From Agrocybe praecox (Eukaryota; Basidiomycota; Agaricomycetes; Agaricales; Agrocybaceae), in assembly GCA_964017145.1 (NCBI GenBank), contig OZ024840.1:2108001-2172000 (forward strand): 64,000 nucleotides of DNA. The letters are read 5' to 3'. Made by a program: the position numbers and the translations under genes. Below, piece by piece: positions 12,291-22,204 of this stretch. Within the stretch, counting starts at the first letter, position 1. Each line of letters starts with the position of its first letter. The notes under the pieces are model-generated. The model saw only the letters and a program-made list of their open reading frames with translations, did not search any database and was not told the origin of the DNA.

Positions 12291-12472
12291 CGGTCACCCA
12301 TGATCCGAGGTAAAATTGGGTTGACCGCTACTGAATCCAATGATCTCGTTGGGTAACGAGATGGGTACTCAACTTGGTACCCTTCTGGTGATCGAGTTAA
12401 TCACCAATATTCCATGCATTCTTGCATGAAAATGACCAGTTAGTGGGTCATCCTGAGTTCTACCAACTCAGG
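12291..12472. repeat. Array of seven non-identical hairpins
   Basis: Arms read directly from the sequence. H0: CGGTCACCCA 12291-12300 with TGGGTTGACCG 12317-12327 (one bulged T). H1: ATCTCGTT 12343-12350, loop GGGT, AACGAGAT 12355-12362. H2: GGGTAC 12363-12368 with GTACCC 12377-12382. H3: TGGTGAT 12386-12392 with ATCACCA 12400-12406. H4: CATGCA 12413-12418, loop TTCT, TGCATG 12423-12428. H5: ATGACC 12432-12437 with GGTCAT 12446-12451. H6: CCTGAGTT 12452-12459, loop CTACC, AACTCAGG 12465-12472. H1 and H2 touch, and so do H5 and H6. Each of H1-H6 is 16-21 nt long, and no two share a stem. The array lies 61 nt beyond the MYG1 stop, so it may be part of the MYG1 3' untranslated region. Confidence 0.85.
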
Positions 12473-12533
12473 TCAGATAGAAAAGGAAAAGAACAGTCTT
12501 TCGACAGTGGTGTGGCAGGACTTGTAATGTTGC

Positions 12534-14075
12534 TCATGTAGCAAGTGCAGCCTGGGCAATCTTCAAAGCGCCTTCTTTGGTCTTGTTGCCTATTCATGGA
12601 CATAAGTTCTAACGCTGATTATCGAGTAAATAAGGAATTACACATACCACCGATGAAGCCCGATGCATGGATGAAGATACCGCCGTCGATGCCGGAAGCC
12701 TTGGAGAGTTCCTCATCTCTCAGACCCCTCCAAGCTTCAGGAAGAGCCTTGCGACTCTCGAAGCTCTCGGGGGTCAGAGGGACAGCCTGGACACGCCAGG
12801 TTCCTGCAGTTTCATCCGGATAGACGACGTATGTTGCCTGGTTAGCTTCAACGCCGGTAACAGTCTCATCTGCCTCCAGTTCGAAAAGATGTTCCTGAAG
12901 TTGAAGAAAAGGCAAAGTGAGGATCAATTCACTTTTCAAGATATAATTGATCTACCTTCCATGGCAAGAATTGCTCAAACAAAATGATCTTTCCAGTTGA
13001 GTCTACAGTGGCCTTGCTGGAAGCGACAGAAGCGAGAAGAAGATCCCGAGCAGGAAGCCAGGCATTGGCATAGTAGTCCAATCTGCCTACGAACTCAGAG
13101 CCAGTGAGTGCAGATGCCTTTTCGAATTGGGCCTAGAGATCATGCAAAAAGTTGTATCAATCTGGCCAAGTTGCGGGGGGGGGAAGACGTACGTCAACAG
13201 TCTGCGCGTCAGTGGACTGATTCCACCAAGAGTTAAGATGGCCGACACGGCTGGACAAGTCGGTACCGCTGCGATACTTTGGTTTAATATCATTTGGGTA
13301 TTGAGAGATACCGTTGTCAATTCCATCGAGGGCTTCGATGAAGTCCTAGAATGCAAGTACGTAAATTTGTTTATGACAAAACCGATTTCTCGTTTTAGCG
13401 TACCCGATACAACTTGAGCCAAAGGACGTTAACCTTGGGGTCATCAATGGGCAACTGAGTCTTGTTCGCAATAACTTCTTGTCCAAAATGTCTAAACAAG
13501 TTGTCAGCATCGTTTTCAAGATCGGCAACGATAACCTGTACTTGTAAACGAGACCGGCTGAAGACAACTTGGTCTCAAAGCCATGGCCGAAGACTTCAGT
13601 GAATCCTCTCTGATGGTGATCAAAAAGCTGTTTCGACTCGTCATACACAGCACCGACATCGACGACGATATCACATGTGGCGAGAATGGCAGGATCACGA
13701 GTGCGCTTGACGCCTGCAAGTGGGTAAGCGAACGTGTAAAGAAAAGACGATGTATCGTGTCAACAACACACTAGCATCACGGTAGGTGGCAGTCTGCCTC
13801 AACAAAAAGACAGCAAGAGCTTCATCGCAGTGGAATGTGCCGTTGTGGGTTCCAATAGTCTAATCCAATCTAAAGTGTTCATTGAGTTGCAATTGTAAAA
13901 GTTGCTGTAACCATACTTTAGTCATTTTCTGGCGTTTTGCTTCGGGTAGAGAATCAATCACAGATGACATGGATCTCTTATAACGATAAGAAAGGTGAGG
14001 AAAGCGTGGGGACGAGACCGGAAGAAGGCGAGAGGAAAAGGAATGGAAGAGTCTGGAAGCAAACATCCTCGGCAT
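12534..14075 (-). CDS. MYG1: MYG1 family (UPF0160) 3'-5' exoribonuclease, probably with mitochondrial leader
   Basis: The start at 14075 gives an Arg/Ser-rich leader ([20 protein letters not shown]) that looks like a mitochondrial targeting peptide. A second Met at the conserved [16 protein letters not shown] may start a nuclear form. A splice joins MTK to [15 protein letters not shown], the DHH-like metal site. Next comes [15 protein letters not shown] with the DHH motif. Later exons give [15 protein letters not shown], then [14 protein letters not shown]. The C-terminal block is [36 protein letters not shown] and [17 protein letters not shown]1 proteins process RNAs in nucleolus and mitochondria in animals. 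Length, about 380-390 residues, fits the family. The gene is followed by the hairpin array. Confidence 0.92.
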
Positions 14076-14594
14076 CTGCTGTGAGCATAGGTCCCGGGAA
14101 GCACCCTATTTTCCTTGTCTGGAAATTTTCAAAATTCTGCCCCCAAATCCCAAAAGGGAAGTTGTTGGCACCCAAAGTGACGAACTTTCTCCAGATTTTA
14201 CGAGGCTCTCTTTTCACTCTCTTTGCTACCCAAGCCATTAGTCCAACAATCCAGTGAAAACACTCGCATAAAAAAGATCAAATTGTCATGGTATCAGGTC
14301 CCAATGCCTCAAAAGTCGGACAGAATTTGTGATTCCGATAAAAATGGTTATACATTTGACGCTTTTGGGCCCTCAAAGCCGCTTCCGGGGGCCTGCGAGG
14401 ATCATGAAGAGCTCAACTTTTTAGATGGGGATTAACGTGCAGCAGCATGATAGTATATAAGATGAAATGTCCCTCATGAGTACAGGGAAAGTGATTATGA
14501 AGGCAAAGCAAAAGAACGAAAAGGTCCGCTTGTATATAGAAGAGTCCAACCATGATATGCTATAAAATCCTGTGAAATGATATAATTGCCCTAT
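14076..14594. other. Intergenic: MYG1 promoter and flank of the Ser-rich gene
   Basis: No gene features found. A weak A/T-rich inverted pair (GAAATTTT and AAAATTC, near 14125-14140) is within chance expectation. Confidence 0.4.
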
Positions 14595-15161
14595 TTACAG
14601 GGCGACGAGTGCTCCTCCGACGAGAACACCGATGCAAGAGGCGACGAGTGCCTTTGCTGCGAGAGCGGATGCGGCAGCGATGTAGTTGTCGTCTGGACCG
14701 AATGCACCGTTATTGCCAGTGGCGCCTGGGACTGGAGCACCACCCTGTCCACCTCCGTTTATAGTTGTGGGTGCTGTGGGTAGGGGTTTGGTCGAGGTGC
14801 TTGAAGAAGAGGAGGATTGGGAAGCCGCGCTATTGCTGCTGTTGCCGCCACTGCTGTCGGTGGTTTCTAGGGAGAGTACGGTAGTAATCACGGTGGTCGA
14901 TGCTATCGTTGTTGCAACTCTGTTCCCATTGCTTGTTGTGAAGACTTCGACTGAAGAAACAGAAGTGAAAACTACGGTCTTGGAAGCAGGTGCGCTTGTC
15001 GAGTTTGAAGGCCCTTGACTTGCTGAAACAGAGTTTGAGGCACTGGATGAATTGGATGACTGTGACCTGGTCAAAATAAATCAATGGATGATAAAGATGG
15101 AAAATACCTGAGCCAGTGCCAAGAAAGGGAGGAAAAGGAGGAGGAGGAAGTGATAGAACAT
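14595..15161 (-). CDS. Small secreted Ser/Thr-rich protein with GPI-type tail
   Basis: Exon 1 from 15161 encodes the signal peptide MFYHFLLLLFLPFLALAQ. An intron (donor GTATTT) ends at the acceptor in GGTCACAG, which keeps the frame. The mature part is dominated by Ser, Thr, Asn and Ala, with a conserved-looking core VFTSVSSVEVFTTSNGNR and Val/Thr strands. A Gly/Pro region (GGGQGGAPVPGATG) is followed by a C-terminal hydrophobic stretch (SCIGVLVGGALVAL) that ends the protein, as in GPI-anchored proteins. The role is unknown. Such proteins are usually O-glycosylated wall or membrane components. The exact acceptor site is inferred. Confidence 0.65.
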
Positions 15162-15215
15162 GGTGGTTGGAGGAGAGTTTTAGGTAATCAGTGTTGTTTT
15201 TGACTTGTGACAGTC

Positions 15216-16479
15216 ATGTCGTCGGCGATTTCAGCAGCGACAGTGCATGTTATTCTTGACTACCTCTGTCCTCTCACTGCTCCTCTGCCAGCTCATCTCA
15301 TTTCTTCTCCTCTTCTCCAACGACACCATTTTCTTTCTATTTCTCCCGAAAATCCAGCAGATTATCTCGCATGGCCAACTTCCACCCCGGAAGAACAGTC
15401 ACACGCAGTCGCTCTTCTCCAGAGAGAACCCGTTCCGTTGCATGACCACTTTCAAGTAAACTATCTACCCGATCCTCAGGATTTTCAGGCCCACGTCCGC
15501 ATTACTCCCGATCTTCGTCTGGTTTTTCTCCTAGATAAACTCTCCGGTCACTGGCTTTATCACAACGTTACTCTTATGCCTTTCCCCGCAAACTCCTATT
15601 CCTCCTTTGATGAGGCCATCAGTGTATATTCCCAAGATGACTTTCTTCCAGAGCAGTCTGATGACTTCTTCGTGAAAGAGGAGAACGACGACGACGACAA
15701 TTATTGGAATGCCTACGGTGCGGGGGATGATGACCATCGTCATTCTTCCTCTGCCGATCATCTCGACCCCAGCCCAAATTCTGAGGATGCCTATTGGGCT
15801 CAATACTCTGCTGTTCAAGGTTTGCAAGCTATTTTTCATTGCGTATCCACGTACTCAGTTTACAATCCTAGGATCTGGAGATTCCACTTTGCCATCTCCC
15901 TTACCATCCAAGAAAAAGACCCTCGACCAAGCAGTGCTCGATAAACCAGTTCCTGATCGTATAATCGTTCCTTCAGACGATCTACAAACCAATCATGCAG
16001 ACCTATACAATCCTCTCGAACCACCGGCCCCAGAGAGTCTCGCTCGTCGTCTCGAAGCACTCTCTGCTGAATCGCCATCTAAATCTCCCACCCTCTTCGA
16101 GTTCGACGGTCGTGCCGTTGACTATCCTGCTCCCGGAGAGTTTGTTCCATCCTTTAACACCGCACCTGCCTCTCCAGGTGCCGTTCCGGCTCTTAGCATT
16201 TCCTCTTCAAGTGCTAGTCCCCCACCGCTTCAACGATCCTCCGACGAATTTGTTGTCATAGATCCGGCCACGGATGCCGACGCCGTTAACCATTCCGTCC
16301 CAGCTGAATCATTGATATTGTCGTCTGATGATTCCCATGATTGTGACCCAACCCAAGACATCCTGCGGGAAAACATTAAAGGTTTATACCGACTTTGGAA
16401 ATTAGGACGGCACGATACTTCTTCAGACGATAAAGAAATATTCCTGGCCAACGTCCGACAAGCTTTACACCAGCTTTGA
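15216..16479 (+). CDS. Conserved fungal protein of unknown function, acidic and Ser/Pro-rich
   Basis: Two exons joined by one intron (about 15821-15873, donor GTTTGC, acceptor TCCTAG). The joint gives YSAVQGSGDSTLPSP in frame. The N-terminal 120 residues look folded (VHVILDYLCPLTAPLPAHLI, then LVFLLDKLSGHWLYHNV). Two similar motifs follow: NYWNAYGAGDDD and AYWAQYSAVQGSGD. A Pro/Ser-rich middle leads to a C-terminal block, ENIKGLYRLWKLGRHD, which may be helical and is the likeliest second functional part. No catalytic signature is visible. A start at 15207 (three residues longer) is also possible. I do not recognise a function. Confidence 0.75.
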
Positions 16480-16835
16480 ATATACAGGTTTATATCGATC
16501 AACAACCTACATATCAATGTTTTCTTGCAACACATACCCACTGATCCACCAATTTCATTCGTTGTATTACATGGCATCATATCAGAGTGGCCATCTCACG
16601 GTCCGTACTTTTTTGGTTCCCCCATCCACATTACCAGACATATATATAGCAAAAAGACATGCACCTTACATCGCAAGATTCCTCTGTTGTACCTATAGCT
16701 CATCAATAAACAAGTTCAACAACTTTCAAAGTCATATATTGATAGTGGTATAAAAATAACGTCAAGTATCACCAATGACGAGACGGACGGCTACGATGTG
16801 TTGTTACTACGTGTAACGACAGGATAGGGTATATA
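16480..16835. other. Convergent intergenic stretch
   Basis: Lies between the 3' ends of two convergent genes. A/T-rich with poly-T/poly-A style flanks. I see no gene. Confidence 0.4.
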
Positions 16836-18013
16836 TTAATTCTTGAGGGAGCTAAAGGCAATGCCACCGATGCCCAGGTTGATGAGATATAACAATCCCA
16901 GGTTTTCCACGTCTTGGGAAGTTGAAATAGGTACCGATGCAGTGCTAGTTGCGCTTGCACTACCAGTAGATGACTCGGATGTCGACGACGTGATTTTGGT
17001 GCTGACGCTGGTATGAGTAGACGAGGGGGTAATTTTGGTGCTAGTCGGAACAGGTTTAGTGGAAGTAACGGGAATTTTAGTTGACGTTGGTTTTGGGGCC
17101 GGAGGCGTTGTGGTAGTCTTAGGTGCAGCATCTCCGCCGCCACTACCGTACTCCCATTCGCCTTGGAGGACACCAACTTGGATCGGGTCTCCCCACACGC
17201 TGAACAGGCCATCCGTCAAATCGATATTGTTGAAACCGCAACCTTTGCACTGAAAAGAGGTCCAGTTAAGTATGATGCCAAAGTTCTTTATTGCAATTGC
17301 ACTCACCCTGTCCACAATTGTTGCATGCACCGTCTTTCCTTGGATGGTGATAGTAACTGGAGCATTACAATGCGCGCCGTTGTCCCATTGCTGAATAACC
17401 GGTTAATACAGCGTGGGTGCAAGCAGCACGTCACTTACTTCCATGTTCAATGCTACGACCTGTGATGGCAAAGTTCCTATTAATTTCCGAGTGCTGGAAA
17501 GTAAGAGACGAGGAGAATACGCACATAGTCAGATGGAACATTGTAAGTGCCACATGCGCCACTGTGGAAGGAAACGGATTAAGACAACGGTTATGAGTGA
17601 ATAAGGATATAAGCTAAAGTGTGAACTCACAGTCCAGTGACATAGTTGGTGAATTGAGCACCAGCCGCTCTCCTTCCTGGGTGCAAGCTCAGAGGTTGTC
17701 TTTCTTCTATTGCAGAGGGTGCGCGGCTTATTGAACCATGCCTGCGGCGAAGAAGTGGATTGGCATCCAAATGCAAGGAGCGTGGACTGAATCCGTGATG
17801 GGCGGCGGTATTGGCAGCTTGAAGACGAGGGTTTTCAGATGTGGCGTCCCCGTTCAGGTCGATGGGAGGGTCACCATTCTTTGATTCAATACCCGCGGCT
17901 TGGGCGAAAGCGAGGCCAGCCGGCGGGTCAGAGAAAGAAAGATGCTTGGATTGTAGAAGAGGAAGGAGGAAGAGGGAAAGCAGAAATGACAGGGAAGGTT
18001 TAAACGAGTGCAT
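16836..18013 (-). CDS. Secreted double-psi beta-barrel (RlpA/expansin-like) protein with Ser/Thr-rich tail
   Basis: The start at 18013 follows a probable leader intron and encodes a hydrophobic signal (SLSFLLSLFLLPLLQS). A variable pro-like region of about 100 residues follows, then FTNYVTGLCGTYNVPSD-type sequence that opens the barrel. The core reads ALNMEQWDNGAHCNAPVTI and TVHATIVDRCKGCGFNNIDL, and then LTDGLFSVWGD. The VDRCKGCG and DL elements are typical of fungal DPBB/RlpA-like proteins. The tail is a long Thr/Ser/Pro stretch (SSTHTSVSTKITSSTSESS) and a hydrophobic end, suggesting wall or GPI attachment. Proteins of this class bind or loosen wall glycans, usually without hydrolysis. The catalytic Asp of true expansins is not clearly present, so enzymatic activity is uncertain. 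Confidence 0.82.
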
Positions 18014-18440
18014 TACTTGGGATCTAGCGTTCAGTAAGCAGCAATACAATTAACTAGAGTCTTACTTTAACTCTATCGTTGGGTTAGTGGGAGAAAGAAA
18101 GAAACCCTTACGCGGTCGTGCCATGTATGTAAGGGCGTTATGAAGCCTGAAACTTTGATGCTCTATTTCTCATCACTTAGGTAGCAACAGGCACATTTCA
18201 GAATGTTTTTTTTTTTCAGTGTTCACTGTTGGTCGACTGAAGGACCATAGAAGGCTAATACAGGCGCTAAAAGGGAGATAAGCATTGGTTTTGTCCGTCT
18301 CCCTTTTTTAGTTAGCCAAGGGTTTTTATTCCCCGCAGTGACACAGCCGCGGGCTTTCAAAATAGAGATCTAAACATAGATTCTTACACCAGACTTTATT
18401 TAAACTTTGTTTATCACCGGCAGCTCTCAATTGCCACAGC
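18014..18440. other. Intergenic: promoter of the upper DPBB gene
   Basis: Holds a poly-T run near 18207-18218 and a small hairpin (CAGTGTTCACTG, about 18219-18230). No gene seen. Confidence 0.4.
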
Positions 18441-19427
18441 CTAGCAGCTCGTAGATTCAATGTCGATATTAAGGTTCCCTTGCTAGAAAAATCAGACCAG
18501 CATCAGCCGGTGAGTGGTAAGGTTTAAGGGTTTTAGCACTCACAAAGGACGAGAGTGTGCTCCTTGCAGTTGTAGCTATATCAAAAGCATCGACGCCACT
18601 AGCCTCGCACGCTTCTCTGTCTGGGACAGTCTGTAGGGCAAATAAAATTATTCCAGAAAGGGGCGATTAGACGCGTATGTAGCTTACCCCTCCAAAGGCG
18701 GCCGTTTTGCAGTAATTGGCTGGGTGAGTGGAGGGACACGCGTCGATAATTTTGACCTTGATTGTATTTCCGGTGCAAGCGCCCTTTGTCTCGCCGTCGA
18801 GTGATCCGGTACATTTGACATTGAAGCACTACAACATCCCGACCGAACGACTTGTGAGTAGGTGTAGGCGCTGAAGAATTTAAAGCCTACATGACCACAC
18901 TGTTGCTCTCCGGAACAAGAAGCTTAGGGACATAAGAAGAGTGAGACAGATCATATAATCATGTGAGCTTGTTGCTTACGTCCTGTACAGTTAGTACAGG
19001 CCCCCTTTCCATTACTTTGCAATTTATTAGTATTAATATTCTTGTATCGTTAAATAAAAAGGCACTTGCCATTTGCTTGCGTCCTTTGTACCGGAGCACT
19101 TCGCACCAGTCCAGAGAGGCGAAAGGTCGGATAATGCTGCCGCAAATATATTTGACCCTTGGGAGTTGGTAGCAGAAAACCCTAGATAATAGAATAAGTC
19201 TGAAGCAACTACTACGCCGAACATATGGAAGCTTACCGGAACATGCTACGCCACTCTGGGTAGAGTACTGCCAAAATGTAAGGTTATTTCCTGAATTTTA
19301 GAGTCATAGGTTAAAAAGCGACTCTACTGACATCGTTAAAAGTAGTGACTCCCGAGACAGCGTTGACGAGTGGTGTTCTAGCCACAAGACAGGCTAGCAG
19401 TATAGAGCTCGCGAAGATATTAAACAT
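18441..19427 (-). CDS. Secreted Cys-rich barwin/EG45-like double-psi beta-barrel protein
   Basis: Many small exons. The start at 19427 gives a signal peptide, MFNIFASSILLACLVARTPL. Splices join VSGVTTFNDYSTQSGVACSG, then FSATNSQGSNIFAAAL, then KWQGACTNCTG, CSGEQQCGHCFNVKCTG and IKVKIIDACPSTHPANYC. The last exons give AFGGTVPDREACEASG and VDAFDIATTARSTLSSF, ending NLNIDIESTSC. The Cys pattern and the CFNVKC...DACP order match barwin/EG45-like barrels (plant natriuretic peptide and papain-inhibitor relatives). There is no visible glycan-hydrolase site. The neighbour downstream on the same strand is another DPBB gene, so this is a small group of barrel genes. The exon joints are inferred from motif continuity. 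Confidence 0.8.
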
Positions 19428-20074
19428 GTTTTCGAAGGCTGTTCAATGCAAAGTTAACTGGTAATAAATTAGTACATTCATCTAGGCTCCATTTATACTG
19501 CAATCGTCAGTCATTATTGAAAGACTCCGAAGTGGATGACCCTATGCGCAGTCGGTGTTATTAGGGAGCACAAGACCTTTCCCCAGAGGAAGCAATTAGA
19601 GTGTGAGATGAATATTACCATTCTGTTGACTTCAAAGGATCCCTCAACAAGTTGTGTGGGTTACCGGAATACATATCGCGTATATTAGGTACAGTCAGGA
19701 GGGTAATCTAAAAATAGATGTGTCGATCTTTCAAGGATCGACCGAGTATTATCCTTTAAATCAGTCATATTAACACTAGACCATGTAGGAATTGAACGTG
19801 AGTCAAACAAATCAGGAAACCCTGTGAAATACATGATGTCTGAATTTATCATTGTACTTTAAAGGAACAACGGTGACGGGCGTCAGGTGTGTCAAAATTC
19901 TAAATGGAAGCTATATACAGTATAGAGTAAATTTGACCCAGATGATGCAGTTTAATATCGAAAGAGACTTGGAAAGCAATATGAGCGGGTATATACATGG
20001 TACAGGATATATTAAGTAAAGATTTTTGGTTTCCGGAGGTTGATTCCTCTTTCACAGTGTACATAGCGGTTTCT
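19428..20074. other. Intergenic: promoter of the EG45-like gene and 3' flank of the SRA gene
   Basis: No gene supported. Holds the paired hairpins at 19700-19755, listed separately. Confidence 0.45.
19700..19755. repeat. Paired hairpins inside a longer imperfect inverted repeat
   Basis: ATCTA 19706-19710, loop AAAA, TAGAT 19715-19719. Then GTCGATC 19722-19728, loop TTTCAAG, GATCGAC 19736-19742. Outer arms AGGGTAAT 19700-19707 and ATTATCCT 19748-19755 pair with one mismatch. The whole could fold as a small branched structure. Confidence 0.6.
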
Positions 20075-21707
20075 TCATTCATCTTCATTTGCAATTTCTT
20101 CTTTGAGCATAAGTTCATCGTTGGACTCGTTCTCAGCGTTGTCAATATCCTCCTCCACATCTTCTTCTTGTTTGGCATCGTCTTCTTCTTTAGCTTCAGA
20201 CGAGTCGGACTGACCAGAAACACCGTCCCGCACAGGTATAGGAGGTTGTCCAGGAAGACGCTAGGACAAGAGATGATCAGAATTCACAAGAGAACTGATT
20301 TTCATGATACATACCTTGAATGCATATTTGCAGACCTTGTAGCCTTTGGGATTGTTTCCCTTTGCCATCCAGGCCTATATCAATGGCGAACCTGTTAGTA
20401 GATAGCCTTGCACTGCATATATGATCAACTTTACCTTTTCGACTTGGTAGAGACCGTCATAGCGGTATCCTTCAAAGGGAGCATACCTTGAGTCTGATTT
20501 GTATCCACGAATTACTCGCACAGGCTTTTTCGTTTCACAAGAGCGCTATCAAAGTTGGTCAGCGAGAATGAGGCAATATTGACATGAAGGACCAACCAAC
20601 AGCATTTTATTGAACTAAATTGTATGACAATCAGCGACACATCAGACACATTCAATCACGACCCACAGTACTCTCAAACGTCTGATCCGAGCTTTGAGGA
20701 GCCGTTCGAAGCTGGAAAAGAGACGTTAACGGTATGTTTTCATAACCAAGGTCAGACATGTAACCCACGTTTTTCGGCGCATTTTTTGTTCCTTTGAGAT
20801 CCCTGCCCCCTTTAAACTTTTTAGCTGAAAGTAGTCAGCGAGCGCAGAGAAGATCATACCAGAACCAGTATAGGTACTATGTGCGGACAGGAGGATGAGA
20901 TCAAGGCCAAACAGTCGAGCAGCGAGGAGACTCACAAAGCGTATCCCAAATCTATGTCGTCGTCATATCCGCCACTCAGAGCTACACTATGAGCACCTTG
21001 CTTAGCACCGGATATGCCACCAACCCAAGGGCTGTCGTAAGGGATAGAGATAAGTGGAAGTTTTCTGGGTGCAATAAAATAACATACGCGTGAATGGCGT
21101 CCTCACTACAAGCCTGACGGGTTGTCCACCATGTCCCTACTGCGACGCCTGGAATATGGCCATATGTTTTCCTATAGAGAAGACGCGTTATAATTTCTTC
21201 GAACATGCAGAATCTTCGATGACTCACGGATTATGTACGCGACGCCCACCCTCACGGCCCATAGGCCCTTCGTTCTTCGCCTTCTTTACGCCGCTTGAAT
21301 ATGCCACTGGTACTGAGGACCCTTTGGTAATTTCCTTAGTATAATCGATATTTTTTCCAGAGTTCCTCGAACTTCTTCGAAGATTTGTAGCCTCTTCGAC
21401 GCGTCGGGCTTTCTTTACTTGGGGCTTTTCGTCGTTTTCGTTTTCGTCTTCAGCCTCAGCTTCACTTTCTTCAGCGTAGCTATCTTCTGGTTCAGGTGTT
21501 TTGCGCTTCTTGCTCTTGGTGGGTTTCTTGACTACTTTCTCCTGAGGCTCGAGCATAGGCTTTTCCAATCCCAGGGACACAAGAAGTTCTCTATTCTACA
21601 TAAGACGTCAGCAACTCTTTTTATTTTATTTTTATAATTAACTTCAAGTATGCATCACGTACCCTCTTTATGTTCTCCTGTTTGTTTAATTCATATTGAG
21701 ACACCAT
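20075..21707 (-). CDS. SRA-YDG domain protein (probable methyl-CpG reader)
   Basis: The N-terminal 130 residues are basic and acidic, disordered (KKPTKSKKRKTPEPEDS, then KKARRVEEATNLRRSSR). The SRA domain starts at YGHIPGVAVGTWW and continues with APWVGGISGAKQG-type sequence and SVALSGGYDDDIDLGY. Then come FTYTGSGGRDLKGTKNAP, NKMLLRSCETKKPVRVIRG and YAPFEGYRYDGLYQVEKAW, the last being the YDG motif. A Lys/Glu-rich acidic tail closes the protein. SRA domains flip out 5-methylcytosine or bind methylated DNA. No RING, PHD or SET domain is visible, so unlike animal UHRF1 this is a stand-alone reader, a form known from basidiomycetes. Nuclear role in DNA methylation is inferred. Confidence 0.9.
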
Positions 21708-22204
21708 CTTGAAGATCTATATGTATCTGTCGCGTAAGTTACAAGGAGAGTGTGTGGTGGGGTTTAAAAACGCGCCAAGTTCAGAAATGCCAAAACGAGT
21801 ATGCTCGCTTAGTGCCTCGAGGCTCGGCTAGTAAATCTGAGGTCTCACGTGATCGCATATTATTAGAAAATAATCAGAGCGCTCAGCGCGCCGAGCATGA
21901 GCTTGAGCATTTAATCATTCTCATATCCAGAATTTGGCGCCCGTCGTTAATGAATGATAGACTAAACTCCAAGATTCAAGCTTGACTTAAAAGGATTGAA
22001 GAATCCTTGATTATATAAAATGTAGGGTGCAAAGATTCAACGCAACCAAAGTCCAGGTAGATATTATACTATGTAGATATTCACAAAAGGCAGACAGAAT
22101 CAAGAACCAGACAGACGTATAAATATGAGAACCATTCAGGAAACCGGTGATTGAAGCAGAGGGTATAGGTGGCGGCAATTGGACGTTCGCGCAGCGGTTA
22201 AGGC
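21708..22204. other. Intergenic stretch rich in short palindromes
   Basis: Between the SRA gene start and the Sec9 3' end. Contains GCCTCGAGGC (21814-21823), ATTATT-AGAA-AATAAT (21859-21874), TCAAGCTTGA (21976-21985) and AAGGATT-GAAG-AATCCTT (21991-22008). No gene seen. Confidence 0.45.

Noticed and set aside
12291..12472. Hairpin array read as a tRNA-derived SINE, a tRNA cluster or a CRISPR array
   Set aside because: No A/B boxes in order, no poly-A end, no repeated unit and no spacers of equal length. Each hairpin has its own sequence.
14595..19427. Secondary-metabolite or effector gene cluster
   Set aside because: The neighbours are a Ser-rich protein, an unknown and two DPBB genes, without any biosynthetic enzyme, transporter or cluster regulator. 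Shared strand alone is not enough.
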